From Bdellovibrio sp. qaytius (GTDB lineage: Bacteria > Bdellovibrionota > Bdellovibrionia > Bdellovibrionales > Bdellovibrionaceae): DNA of 64,000 nt. Below the pieces are notes generated by a model. That model ran no database searches. It saw nothing but the letters and a program-made list of their open reading frames with translations, and was not told where the DNA came from. Shown here piece after piece: positions 8,610-17,207 of this stretch; position 1 is the first letter of the stretch, and every line of letters begins with the position of its first letter. The stretch lies in contig CP025734.1 in assembly GCA_004011035.1 (NCBI GenBank), forward strand, positions 2,254,001-2,318,000, read 5' to 3'. The translations under genes and the position numbers were made by a program.

Positions 8610-8929
8610 TATCCTTGTCCTTTTAATAACTTCAGAATTTCTTCCATTTTTTCTTGAATAACATCATTGTTACGACTGGCTACAGCTGCTTTCACACAGT
8701 GCTTCATGTGCCCTTCGATAATTGAAATTTCAACACTCTTTAAGGCTGATCTAACGGCCTTTATTTGATGAACGATTTCCGGACAATATCTATGTTCGTT
8801 AATCATGCGTTCGATTCCTTCAACTTGTCCTTTAATACGACTTAAACGACGCAATTCACCTGAGTGATCATGCGCTCCATGGACGTGCGATTTCTTATTG
8901 TTGCTTTTTTCTTTGATGGTTTCCTGCAC
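8609..8929 (-). CDS. csoR: CsoR-family copper-sensing repressor
   Basis: This 106-residue protein belongs to the CsoR/RcnR (DUF156) all-helical repressors. The copper-site residues are C49, H74 and C78 (C...HMKHC), the Cys-His-Cys set of Cu(I) sensors rather than the His-rich RcnR set. The N-terminus adds a His cluster (HVHGAHDH). In this family copper binding releases DNA. The start is a GTG at 8929 after a GGAGG site. A palindrome at 8957-8973 lies in its promoter and a second at 9056-9072 precedes the divergent gene, so it probably represses both directions. A decayed second copy lies at 54960-55028. Confidence 0.92.
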   Translation of the reverse strand: MQETIKEKSNNKKSHVHGAHDHSGELRRLSRIKGQVEGIERMINEHRYCPEIVHQIKAVRSALKSVEISIIEGHMKHCVKAAVASRNNDVIQEKMEEILKLLKGQG

Positions 8930-8956
8930 TATAGCCTCCGTGATTTAGACATAACT

Positions 8957-8973
8957 ATACCCCTGTAGGGTAT
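8957..8973. promoter_or_regulatory. CsoR operator in the csoR promoter
   Basis: ATACCCCTGTAGGGTAT is a near-perfect dyad of the G/C-tract type bound by CsoR-family repressors. It sits 28 bases upstream of the csoR GTG and should control the six-gene minus-strand operon. Confidence 0.85.
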
Positions 8974-9055
8974 CTGTCAACTAGTCGATTAAGGCCTAAA
9001 TTTAGCTATATACAAAGGTCTTTCAATACTCATGTGCGTCAAATTATTTACTTGC

Positions 9056-9072
9056 ATACCCCCGTAGGGTAT
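9056..9072. promoter_or_regulatory. CsoR operator before the HxHP gene
   Basis: ATACCCCCGTAGGGTAT repeats the dyad of 8957-8973 and lies 35 bases before the ATG at 9108. A third copy, with the same flanking bases (GTCAAATTATTTA), stands before the paralogous gene at 55097. Confidence 0.85.
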
Positions 9073-9107
9073 TTTAGATATAGGCTAATTCCAAACAGGA
9101 GAATCAA

Positions 9108-9881
9108 ATGAACCCACTATTAAAATGCCTTACTGCAATTGCAGCTATCGCTACTATCTTTTCAACTAACGTAGGCTTTGCACATGGCGATGACCGCATC
9201 TCTATTGAAGCCGAAACACAAGGCGCCTTAACTGCTACTGAAAACACTGAATTTTCTTTTCAACTTTATGATGAAGACACAAAAAAATCTGTTGCTGATT
9301 TGGATCTTAACGAATCACATACAAAAAAATTGCACTTAGTTGTTTATGATGGATCATTAAATGAGTTCAATCATGTTCACCCAACATTTGATGGCCAAGT
9401 TTGGAAATCAGAATTAAATTTAACAACTAATGGCTCTTACTACATCTGGGCGCAAGGCATACTATTAGATGGAACAGAATTTTCAGCTTCTTACCGCGTT
9501 AGCGTTGTTGGTGGCAAACCAGCATTGCCGGTTGTAGCCTTAGGAAATCTTAGAAAAGCTAGCGTTGGCAACACAGTAGTAGAACTATCTAAAGAAAAAC
9601 TAAAAGCAGGCAAGATGGCGATGCTAACTTACACTGTTAGTCGCAACGATGGCACTCAACCAGATGTAACACAATATCTTGGAGCTAACGCTCACATTAT
9701 TGCAGTTTCGCCAGATGGTGATGATCTTATTCATGCTCACCCTATGGATGGAGCTAACAGCAATACAGGAATGATACACGTTACATTCCCAACAGAAGGC
9801 GACTATCGCATCTGGGTTCAAGTTATCGACGGTGGCGTTCTTAAAACTGTTCCGATGTCTGTAACCGTTTTAAAAAAATAA
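9108..9881 (+). CDS. Periplasmic two-domain HxHP protein, CsoR-controlled
   Basis: The 257-residue protein has a signal peptide cleaved before AHGDDR. Two similar beta domains each carry a buried His motif, NEFNHVHPTFDG near residue 90 and DLIHAHPMDG near residue 215, followed by strands like GSYYIWAQG and GDYRIWVQ. The HxHP motifs are plausible copper ligands in a YtkA/FixH-like Ig fold. It is the first gene behind a CsoR operator and precedes the copper RND operon. A close paralogue lies at 55097. Copper capture in the periplasm is inference. Confidence 0.75.
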   Translation: MNPLLKCLTAIAAIATIFSTNVGFAHGDDRISIEAETQGALTATENTEFSFQLYDEDTKKSVADLDLNESHTKKLHLVVYDGSLNEFNHVHPTFDGQVWKSELNLTTNGSYYIWAQGILLDGTEFSASYRVSVVGGKPALPVVALGNLRKASVGNTVVELSKEKLKAGKMAMLTYTVSRNDGTQPDVTQYLGANAHIIAVSPDGDDLIHAHPMDGANSNTGMIHVTFPTEGDYRIWVQVIDGGVLKTVPMSVTVLKK

Positions 9882-9891
9882 TTATATTATT

Positions 9892-9920
9892 TGTCACAAA
9901 AGGCGATTTCAAATCGTAGT
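9892..9920 (+). promoter_or_regulatory. ECF-type promoter (TGTCACA-N16-CGTAGT) of the copper RND operon
   Basis: TGTCACA (9892-9898) and CGTAGT (9915-9920) are separated by 16 bases, just after the 9108 gene and 24 bases before the RND ATG. The same boxes and spacing occur at 5656-5684 and, with CGTATT, twice around the ECF sigma gene. The RND operon could therefore be expressed both from the CsoR promoter and from this one. Confidence 0.75.
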
Positions 9921-9943
9921 AGAAGAGAAGAAGGTAGTTCGAA

Positions 9944-12900
9944 ATGTTAGATCGTATTATTAAGTTCTCTCTCTCTCATCGACTGTTAGTTATCGCCTTC
10001 GCGGCACTACTTGTATCTTATGGCGGCTGGATCGCCATGCATCTGCCAGTTGACGTTTTCCCAGACCTAAATAGACCAACAGTCACCGTGATGACCGAAG
10101 CTTCAGGTCTTGCGCCGGAAGAAGTCGAAACACTTGTCACCTTCCCTCTTGAAACTGCACTAAATGGATTACCAGGTGTTGAAAGAGTTCGGTCAAATTC
10201 AGGTGTAGGATTAAGTATTGTTTATATCGAGTTCGCATGGGGAACAGACATTTTTAGAAATCGCCAACTTGTTCAAGAAAAACTATCACTCGCACAAGAA
10301 AAACTTCCTAAAAACATAACTCCAATTATGGGACCAATTTCTTCTATCATGGGAGAAATTCAACTTATTGGGTTAACTTCGCAAGATCCAAATATGAAAC
10401 CTATGGATCTTAGAACCCTAGCTGATTGGACAATAAGACCGCGTCTATTAAGTATTCCAGGAATTGCTCAAGTCATCTCGATCGGTGGCGGCGTTAGACA
10501 GTACCAAATATTGCTTTCAGCAGAAAAAATTCAAAAGCTACAACTTTCAATAGAAGACATTGAACGCAATCTTTCAAAAGTCAGCCTGAACTCGACAGGC
10601 GGCTTTATAAATATCGAAAAAAACGAATCTTTAATTCGTGTTATTGGAGCTATCCGCAACAAAGAAGAAATCTTAGATTCTGTTGTTGGTTTTCATCTAG
10701 GTCGTCCGGTGACCGTTCAAGATATTGGCGAAGTTCGTGAAGCCCCTCAAACAATGCGTGGCGAAGCCAGCGTAAATGCTAAAAGCGGCGTGATCATTAG
10801 CGTGCAGAAACAGCCTGGAGCTAGCACTATTGATCTTACTCACGAAATAGAAAAAGCTTTGGCAGAACTTGCTCCTTCTCTACCCGCCAAGGTTGAACTA
10901 AATGCGAATCTATTCAAGCAAGCTCATTTTATTGAATCCTCAATTGAGAATGTCAAAGAAGCTCTTCGTGACGGCGTCATATTAGTTTTAATTGTTTTAT
11001 TTTTATTTTTAATGAATTTACGCACAACCGTCATTACGATGACCGCGATCCCTCTAAGCTTTGTTTTGACGGCTGTTGTGTTCCACTTTTTCGGACTCTC
11101 TGTAAACACGATGACCTTAGGGGGTCTTGCTATTGCCATTGGTGAACTAGTCGATGATGCAATTGTCGATGTTGAAAATGTATTTAGAAGACTACGCGAA
11201 AATAAGTTATCAGCAGCGCCTAAGAATACATTGAAAGTTATCTACCAAGCTTCTAGCGAAGTAAGAAACTCAATTGTTATTGCTACTATAATTGTTTGCC
11301 TGGTCTTTATCCCACTTTTCACAATGGGTGGAATCGAAGGTAAGTTATTTGTTCCATTAGGCATCGCATACATTGTTTCACTTTTAGCCTCTATGATCAT
11401 TTCCTTAACTGTGACTCCAGCTCTTTGCTCTTACTTATTAAATAATAAAAGTTTACTTGAGCACAAAGAAGGCTGGTTAGTTACAAGTCTAAAAATTTTA
11501 GACACAAAGCTATTACATAAAGCTATGAAACACCCGCGAATTGTAATGGGAATTACGGCTTCTTTATTTTTGCTAGCTTTAGGTGTTGCAACACAAATGG
11601 GTCGAGACTTTTTACCTAAATTTAATGAAGGTACTGCGACCATCTCAATGATGGCACAACCTGGTATATCGTTAGATGAATCTAATAAACTCGGATTTAA
11701 AGCTGAAGAACTTATTTTAAAAACTCCAGAGGTAAAGTCTGTTTCGCGTCGTACTGGTCGCGCCGAGCAAGACGAACATGCTGAAGGTGTTCATTCTTCA
11801 GAAATTGACGTTGATTTTAAAGAAAACGGCAGACCTCGCGAAATCGTTCTTGAAGAAATCAGAAAGAATCTGGCTTCGATTGAAAATGTGTTTGTTAATA
11901 TTGGCCAGCCGATTTCACATCGCCTAGATCATTTACTTTCTGGAGTACGTGCTCAAATTGCTATTAAAGTTTTTGGCCCCGATCTAACTATTTTACGTTC
12001 AAAATCATCCGAAATTCTAAAAGCACTAGAAGGTACGGCCGGGCTTACTGATCTTCAAATCGAGCAGCAAGTTCTAATTCCGCAAGTTAAAATCCAATTG
12101 TTGCGTGACGAAGCTTTAAAATATGGAATCGTGGTTGGAGAACTTTCAGAACTTTTAGAAAAAGCATTACAAGGCGAAGTTGTGGGACAAATTCTAGAAG
12201 GTCAAAAAAGTATAGATCTAATGATGAGATTTGATGAAAAATCACGAACTGATTTAGACCTAATTAAATCCACAGCTATTAAAACCATGCCTGATGGCAC
12301 TAAAATCACGATTGAAAAAGTGGCCGATGTTTATGAATCGACAGGGCCAAATATTATTAATCGTGAAAATGCCCAACGACGAATAGTCGTACAAGCCAAT
12401 TCATCAGGTCGTGACTTAGATAGCTTAGTTAAAGAAATTCAAACTAGAATAAAACAAAAAGTTGAACTTCCGGAAGCCTATTTCATTACTTACGGCGGAC
12501 AATTCGAAAGTCAGCAAAAGGCTGCTAAGCTAATGATTGTCTTAGGATTGATTGCCATTGCAGGAATATTTTTAGTCCTATATGCACATTTTAAATCTAC
12601 TTTTATTTCTATACAAGTTATGTTGAATATTCCAATGGCTTTTATTGGCGGGATTATCGGTATTTATTTAACGGATAAAACAATCTCAATCGCTAGCCTT
12701 GTAGCTTTCGTTACGCTGTGTGGAATCGCCTCGCGAAACGGCATCATGATGATTTCGCACTATCTTCACTTGCTGCAACATGAAAACGAAAAATTCACTA
12801 AAGAAATGGTTATTCGTGGCTCATTAGAACGGCTCGTTCCGGTTTTAATGACAGCTCTGACTGCAATTCTTGGATTAACACCACTTATATTTGCTGGTGG

Positions 12901-13084
12901 CGAGCCTGGAAAAGAAATTCTGCATCCAGTTGCAGTAGTTATTGTGGGTGGCCTTATAAGCTCAACCCTACTTGATATTTTTGTTACCCCTACCGTGTTT
13001 TTTCATTTCGGAAAAAAATCGGCAGAAAAAAGTTTAGAACGAATGAATCAAGGTGATTTATTCGAAGGAGAAAAACATGTTTAA
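9944..13084 (+). CDS. HME-type RND efflux pump, CusA-like
   Basis: This 1046-residue inner-membrane proton antiporter has the two-fold RND layout: TM1 near residue 15, a large periplasmic loop, TM2-6 at 330-480, a second loop and TM8-12 at 860-1020. The opening MLDRIIKFSLSHRL and the VDVFPDLNRPTVTV motif are typical of heavy-metal RND pumps. The TM4 proton-relay region is GELVDDAIVDVEN (about 398-410), closer to CusA than to the DFG form of CzcA. It exports ions from the periplasm through an outer-membrane factor. Its operon lacks a standard adaptor gene. The Cu/Ag substrate is inferred from context. Confidence 0.9.
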   Translation: MLDRIIKFSLSHRLLVIAFAALLVSYGGWIAMHLPVDVFPDLNRPTVTVMTEASGLAPEEVETLVTFPLETALNGLPGVERVRSNSGVGLSIVYIEFAWGTDIFRNRQLVQEKLSLAQEKLPKNITPIMGPISSIMGEIQLIGLTSQDPNMKPMDLRTLADWTIRPRLLSIPGIAQVISIGGGVRQYQILLSAEKIQKLQLSIEDIERNLSKVSLNSTGGFINIEKNESLIRVIGAIRNKEEILDSVVGFHLGRPVTVQDIGEVREAPQTMRGEASVNAKSGVIISVQKQPGASTIDLTHEIEKALAELAPSLPAKVELNANLFKQAHFIESSIENVKEALRDGVILVLIVLFLFLMNLRTTVITMTAIPLSFVLTAVVFHFFGLSVNTMTLGGLAIAIGELVDDAIVDVENVFRRLRENKLSAAPKNTLKVIYQASSEVRNSIVIATIIVCLVFIPLFTMGGIEGKLFVPLGIAYIVSLLASMIISLTVTPALCSYLLNNKSLLEHKEGWLVTSLKILDTKLLHKAMKHPRIVMGITASLFLLALGVATQMGRDFLPKFNEGTATISMMAQPGISLDESNKLGFKAEELILKTPEVKSVSRRTGRAEQDEHAEGVHSSEIDVDFKENGRPREIVLEEIRKNLASIENVFVNIGQPISHRLDHLLSGVRAQIAIKVFGPDLTILRSKSSEILKALEGTAGLTDLQIEQQVLIPQVKIQLLRDEALKYGIVVGELSELLEKALQGEVVGQILEGQKSIDLMMRFDEKSRTDLDLIKSTAIKTMPDGTKITIEKVADVYESTGPNIINRENAQRRIVVQANSSGRDLDSLVKEIQTRIKQKVELPEAYFITYGGQFESQQKAAKLMIVLGLIAIAGIFLVLYAHFKSTFISIQVMLNIPMAFIGGIIGIYLTDKTISIASLVAFVTLCGIASRNGIMMISHYLHLLQHENEKFTKEMVIRGSLERLVPVLMTALTAILGLTPLIFAGGEPGKEILHPVAVVIVGGLISSTLLDIFVTPTVFFHFGKKSAEKSLERMNQGDLFEGEKHV

Positions 13085-13469
13085 AAAAATTATCTGTGCC
13101 ACAATTTTATTTGCAACTTTAAATGCATTCGCCCATGAAGGTCATGACCAAACCCCAGGATCGCTTAAAGCTAATCATGGCGGCACTGTTAAGGCTGGAA
13201 AAGAATTCAATCTAGAGTATGTAGTGTCAGGAAACGAATTAAAGTTATACCCAGCAAGCCATGAAGGTTCTGATTTATTAGCAACAGAAGTTAAAATTTC
13301 TGGAACTGGAAAGCTACCTAAAGGCAAAGCCGAGAGTTTGAAAATTGAACTTAAGAACGGCATTTATACAGCTCCTATTGATTTTAAAAGCGGATACCGA
13401 ATCGAAGTAATAGCAACAACTGAGTATAAAGGCAAAAAAGATTCTTTCAAATTCCAAGTTGAAAAATAG
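13077..13469 (+). CDS. Small periplasmic His-rich protein in the RND operon
   Basis: From the ATG at 13077, which overlaps the RND stop by eight bases after a GAAGGAG site, the product has 130 residues. A signal peptide ends at FAHEGHD. The mature part is one beta domain with NHGGTVKAGKEF and a PASHEG loop. It resembles in outline the 141-residue protein at 14721. Located where an adaptor (CusB-like) gene is expected, it may be a metal chaperone or a reduced adaptor. No family is certain. Confidence 0.65.
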   Translation: MFKKIICATILFATLNAFAHEGHDQTPGSLKANHGGTVKAGKEFNLEYVVSGNELKLYPASHEGSDLLATEVKISGTGKLPKGKAESLKIELKNGIYTAPIDFKSGYRIEVIATTEYKGKKDSFKFQVEK

Positions 13470-13479
13470 GAAACCAAAT

Positions 13480-14712
13480 ATGCACCTTTTGCGACACGCA
13501 AAGTTTATCACAACTTTAATTCTTTTAGCTGGGTCAATTTCAGCCCATGCCCAGACTCGCGCAGAATTAGAACAAAAACTAATTTCGTCGAATGAAGAAT
13601 TAAAATCCTTAGAGAAAGAAATTTCCGCACAAGAAAGCTTAAAAAAATCTACTTATTCAGCTTTTTTACCGAGTCTAAATGCTGTGGGTGGATTAGCAAG
13701 AATCAAAACTGATGATGAAGTTGAAAAAGGCCAAGTTGGATACTTACAAGGATCTGCTAATCTATTTTCGGGTTTTAAAGATCGTGCAACTTTTGATATT
13801 CAAAATCAAAAGTTAGAGCTTTCGCGCATTACTTACGAATTAAAAATGCATACTGCAAAAGAAGAACTAACAGAAGTTTTAACGACCATGATTGGACTTC
13901 ATCAAACAGAGAAGATTCTTGATGAAGAATTCTCAGTTACACAAAAGCAAAAGCAAATGGCAGCTCGTAAAGTTAACGCTGGTTTAACTAGCCCAGTCGA
14001 CAACTACGAATTCAATTTGCGTGAAAGCGAAATAGAAATTCAAAGACGTAATATTGCTCGCGAACATGATGTGGCACACCAAAAGTTAAATGCTCTTTTT
14101 AATCAAGAAATTTTAGACAACGAGCTTGCGAACTTATCTTTCGCTTCTACTGGAAACTTAGCTAAAGATTTAAATCTAACCGACTACTCTAATCACCCTT
14201 TGGTTCGAAAAGCGAAAATTGAAGAAGAGATTGCTCAATCTGAAAAGTCAGCTGTAACAGCTGATTTTCTGCCTAGAGTTGATCTTAGTTATTCATTTGG
14301 CCGCTTAACGCCAACTGAAGATGAAGTTAAGTATAACGAATCAGAGGTTGCCCTACTTGTGACAATTCCTCTCTTTTCTGGATTTGACTCTTACCACAAA
14401 AGAAAAGCATCGGTGGCTACGCTAGCCAGCAAAGAGCATGAAAAGAATCAAATTGTTTTAAATATCAAATCACAATTTGAACAACTAAAATCTCGCGCAG
14501 GTGAACTGGTGGAACTTTACCAAATTGTAGACAAAAAACTATTGATTGCAGAAAAGTATTATAATTTAACACTAGATGAATATAAACGTGGCGTGAAAAA
14601 TTCACCTGACCTCGTGGGCGCTACAGAACGATTTTTTGATTCGAAAAAGAAGAAAATTGAAATCCAAAAAGAACTCGAATTAGTTCAAGTACAACTTAAT
14701 AACTACAAATAG
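13480..14712 (+). CDS. TolC-family outer-membrane factor
   Basis: The ATG at 13480 follows an AGGAAA site; an in-frame ATG at 13459 lies inside the previous gene. The 410-residue product has a signal peptide (ISAHAQ) and the duplicated long coiled-coil helices with short beta strands of outer-membrane efflux proteins, for example FLPSLNAVGGL and FLPRVDLSYSFG, each followed by LFSGF. It would form the exit duct for the pump at 9944 and is coded directly after it and the small periplasmic protein. Confidence 0.85.
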   Translation: MHLLRHAKFITTLILLAGSISAHAQTRAELEQKLISSNEELKSLEKEISAQESLKKSTYSAFLPSLNAVGGLARIKTDDEVEKGQVGYLQGSANLFSGFKDRATFDIQNQKLELSRITYELKMHTAKEELTEVLTTMIGLHQTEKILDEEFSVTQKQKQMAARKVNAGLTSPVDNYEFNLRESEIEIQRRNIAREHDVAHQKLNALFNQEILDNELANLSFASTGNLAKDLNLTDYSNHPLVRKAKIEEEIAQSEKSAVTADFLPRVDLSYSFGRLTPTEDEVKYNESEVALLVTIPLFSGFDSYHKRKASVATLASKEHEKNQIVLNIKSQFEQLKSRAGELVELYQIVDKKLLIAEKYYNLTLDEYKRGVKNSPDLVGATERFFDSKKKKIEIQKELELVQVQLNNYK

Positions 14713-14720
14713 GAATAAAA

Positions 14721-15146
14721 ATGAAATCTATATTAACTTTATTATTACTAACAGCTTCTCTTAAAACTTTTGCTCATGGCGAGGACAAACTTGGTCCAAA
14801 TGGTGGCTATTTGAAAATGCCCGCGGGGTTTCATACCGAAGTTGTACCTGAAAAAGACGGTAAACTTAAAGTTTACCTTTTAGATATTAAATTTAAAAAT
14901 CCAACAGTTAAAAATTCTAAAGTCACAGCTTCACTTAACAATGGCAGCAAAAAAGATCTTAATTGTATAGCAAAGAGAGATCATTTCATCTGCGATTCAA
15001 CTAAAGCTGAACTTACAAAAGGCACGTTGAATATTACTGCCGAAAGAAGCTCAGTCAAAGCATCAGAAGCAGTTTACGAACTACCGTTAGCTTTAGCGAA
15101 ATCAGCAACTGAAATGAAAGGCGAAGATCATGGAAGCCATCACTAA
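14721..15146 (+). CDS. Small periplasmic protein of the copper RND operon
   Basis: It has 141 residues with a signal peptide ending at TFAHGED. The mature part begins KLGPNGGYLKMP, carries two cysteines (LNCIAKRDHFIC) and ends in a His tail (EDHGSHH). The one-domain beta outline and HGE/GGxxK features recall the 13077 product. A copper-binding role is suggested by His, Met and Cys content and by position. Its last 17 bases overlap the HMA-MauE gene. Confidence 0.6.
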   Translation: MKSILTLLLLTASLKTFAHGEDKLGPNGGYLKMPAGFHTEVVPEKDGKLKVYLLDIKFKNPTVKNSKVTASLNNGSKKDLNCIAKRDHFICDSTKAELTKGTLNITAERSSVKASEAVYELPLALAKSATEMKGEDHGSHH

Positions 15147-15891
15147 AACTAATATTAAGAAAATCACTTCTATTTATAAAATCGAGGGCATGACATGCTC
15201 TTCATGCGTAGAAAAAATTACTCAGCGCTTAAAGGCAATTCCTGGAATTTCGTGGGTTAACGTAAGTCTCAGTGAAAAAAAAGCAGATATAATTTCTGAC
15301 CGAATGATTACATTAAACGAGGTCAAAGTAGCGATTGCTGATTTACCTAAGTACAAAGCTGATTTTTATGATGATGTTGAAACCAGTTCTTCAATGACAG
15401 AGACGAAATCATTTTACCAAACCTACAAGCCGTTGCTTGTGGTATTTGCATACATTCTAATTTTCAGCGTCGCATATCAGATTCACCTTGGAAGTTTTTC
15501 AGCACATATGTTCATGAATCATTTGATGGCAGGTTTCTTTATTGGACTATCGTTCTTTAAATTTTTAGATTTAAAATCATTTGCGACTGCATTTGCTAAC
15601 TATGACCCATTAGCAAAGAAGTGGAAGTCTTATGGGGCGATCTACCCTTTTATTGAACTTACGCTTGGCTTTTTGTTTATTGCAGACAAATTTTTGCTTT
15701 TCGCCAACACAATGACAATTCTTGTGCTTACGACTACCACAGTCGGAGTTTATCAAAAAATCAAAAGTAAGAGCCAATTTCAGTGTGCATGCTTAGGTGC
15801 TGGGTTTAATATACCCCTTTCAAATATTACAATATTTGAAAACTTGGCGATGGTTGTAATGGGCTCCATTGGAATTTTTGCTCCGCTTTAA
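15130..15891 (+). CDS. HMA domain fused to a MauE/DoxX-like four-helix membrane domain
   Basis: The 253-residue protein starts with a heavy-metal-associated domain (IEGMTCSSCVEKI near residue 17), followed after about 80 residues by four transmembrane helices like those of MauE/DoxX redox proteins, with a QCACLGAGFN cysteine pair near the end. HMA domains bind one Cu(I) through CxxC. MauE-like domains take part in disulfide or electron transfer. The fusion suggests metal handling tied to thiol redox at the membrane. It overlaps the upstream gene by 17 bases. A paralogue with the same layout is at 55872. Confidence 0.8.
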   Translation: MEAITKTNIKKITSIYKIEGMTCSSCVEKITQRLKAIPGISWVNVSLSEKKADIISDRMITLNEVKVAIADLPKYKADFYDDVETSSSMTETKSFYQTYKPLLVVFAYILIFSVAYQIHLGSFSAHMFMNHLMAGFFIGLSFFKFLDLKSFATAFANYDPLAKKWKSYGAIYPFIELTLGFLFIADKFLLFANTMTILVLTTTTVGVYQKIKSKSQFQCACLGAGFNIPLSNITIFENLAMVVMGSIGIFAPL

Positions 15892-15978
15892 TAGTCATTT
15901 GCGGTCTAACTATTGCTCCTATGAACTTAGTAAATTTCAAATCAATTACGATTGAAAACTAAATTCCTAGGAGGAAAA

Positions 15979-16368
15979 ATGACTCAGATAACTTCACCCG
16001 AATCACAAAGCACAAAAAAACAATCAAGCGCACAAGATGCTTCAATGCAAGAGTGCTTAGCTAACTGTTTAGAATGTGCCGAAATCTGTAATACGACTCT
16101 TAATCACTGCTTATCAATGGGTGGCAAACACGTTGAAAGTTCTCATCTAAAAACATTAATTGCTTGCGCAGATATTTGTGCTTTGAGTGCGCAATGGATG
16201 GGGCGAGAAATTCAATTTCATTCAGACCTTTGTCGTACTTGCGCAGAAGTATGTAATGCATGTGCTCAATCTTGTGGAAGTTTTGGACCAGACGATGAAG
16301 CCATGCAAGCCTGTGTGAAAGTTTGTCGAACTTGCACCGATAGCTGTTCTAAAATGGCTTCACACTAG
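15979..16368 (+). CDS. Cys-rich four-helix copper storage protein (Csp/DUF326)
   Basis: From the ATG at 15979 (GAGGAAAA site) the protein has 129 residues and about 16 cysteines spaced as CxxxC/CxxC along helices, for example CLANCLECAEIC, CRTCAEVC and CRTCTDSC. This is the DUF326 four-helix bundle of cytosolic copper storage proteins, which hold many Cu(I) ions inside the bundle. There is no signal peptide, so a cytoplasmic Csp3-type role is likely. It has its own leader of about 85 bases after the HMA-MauE gene. Confidence 0.88.
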   Translation: MTQITSPESQSTKKQSSAQDASMQECLANCLECAEICNTTLNHCLSMGGKHVESSHLKTLIACADICALSAQWMGREIQFHSDLCRTCAEVCNACAQSCGSFGPDDEAMQACVKVCRTCTDSCSKMASH

Positions 16369-16379
16369 ATTGGCAATTA

Positions 16380-16475
16380 TTGCGCGGTTTATCTTTCCAA
16401 ATTACAATAGCTTTCGCTTTGAAACTGACAGAATTTGCCTATGCGCAAATGGACCATTCTTCGATGAATCATTAA
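16380..16475 (+). pseudogene. Possible remnant of a Met/His-rich copper protein or tiny secreted peptide
   Basis: A TTG-started frame of 31 codons reads as a hydrophobic segment, then FAYAQMDHSSMNH and a stop. The hydrophobic part with AYAQ looks like a signal peptide, and MDHSSMNH resembles the Met/His repeats of CopB/PcoB proteins. There is no clear ribosome site, and the frame lies between convergent genes. It may be debris of a lost copper gene or a tiny peptide. Confidence 0.25.
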
Positions 16476-16479
16476 AAAC

Positions 16480-16815
16480 TTACTTAATGTAAATTTTTCC
16501 GCTGTCCATCATGTTCATGCCGCAGCCGAAGCGAATTTCGCCTTTTTCTAATTTGCCTAGATCAATCTTTACGGTTTTGTTTAACGGAAGATCTAGCTTG
16601 ATGTTTTTACTGGGGATTTGAATTTGCTTTGAACAGGTTTCATCCGTTGTCCTAGTCACTTCGAGCACAGCAGGCACACCCGGTTCCACATTGATCGAGC
16701 TAGGCTCAAATCCTTTATCTGTCACCGAAATACTGATGACTTTTTGTATTTCTGTTGCTTTTGCAAATGCAAAATTTGAAAAAACTAACATTGCTGCAAT
16801 TAATAATACTTTCAT
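16480..16815 (-). CDS. Periplasmic cupredoxin-like protein
   Basis: The 111-residue protein has a signal peptide (MKVLLIAAMLVFSNFAFA) and a single cupredoxin domain: TDKGFEPSSINVEPGVPAVLEVTR strands, a TCSKQIQIP segment, and FGCGMNMMDSGKIYI at the end. The Cys, Gly and Met cluster suits a copper site. It is the last gene of the ECF-promoter operon that starts at 18191, eight bases after the MerT-like gene. Copper binding in the periplasm is likely; electron transfer is possible. Confidence 0.75.
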   Translation of the reverse strand: MKVLLIAAMLVFSNFAFAKATEIQKVISISVTDKGFEPSSINVEPGVPAVLEVTRTTDETCSKQIQIPSKNIKLDLPLNKTVKIDLGKLEKGEIRFGCGMNMMDSGKIYIK

Positions 16816-16823
16816 AAAATCTC

Positions 16824-17198
16824 CTAAAATATGGCTGGCGCAAGATATGCGAAAAAAAATCCGACCAAAAAAATTAAAACGCTAAAAATATAAATCCATT
16901 TACTAAATGCACGTCCACGAATACAGGCATCACGCAGTTTTGGATCTATAGGACAAGGCGCATTGCGGTTCATCCACATCATTGCGCCATTGAACGCTAA
17001 CATTGCGCCGGCAAAAATAAAAACTTGCAATTTATGCTCAGAAATCCAAATTAGGCTTGGCCACTTGGATGCTAATCCCGCCAACACTGCTCCTAATCCT
17101 AAACTGACTAATAAAGCAGGCAATGCACAACAAATCAATATGCCCATTGAAGTAAAAAGCGTGAGATAACTTAATATACCCTCTTTTACTTTTATCAT
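16824..17198 (-). CDS. MerT-like metal transport membrane protein
   Basis: The ATG at 17198 is chosen over a GTG at 17204. The protein has about 124 residues and three or four transmembrane helices. The first helix has a vicinal pair followed by proline (LICCALPALLVSLGLG), the MerT metal-entry motif; a later loop holds CPIDPKLRDAC. With the MerP-like gene three to nine bases upstream it forms a MerTP pair. No mercuric reductase is present, so transport of another soft metal, such as copper, seems more likely. Confidence 0.7.
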   Translation of the reverse strand: MIKVKEGILSYLTLFTSMGILICCALPALLVSLGLGAVLAGLASKWPSLIWISEHKLQVFIFAGAMLAFNGAMMWMNRNAPCPIDPKLRDACIRGRAFSKWIYIFSVLIFLVGFFFAYLAPAIF

Positions 17199-17207
17199 AT
17201 ACACCCA

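Noticed and set aside
14354-14361. TGTGACA inside the outer-membrane factor gene as a further ECF promoter
   Set aside because: No CGTA-like box lies 16 bases away in the right orientation, and it is inside a coding region.
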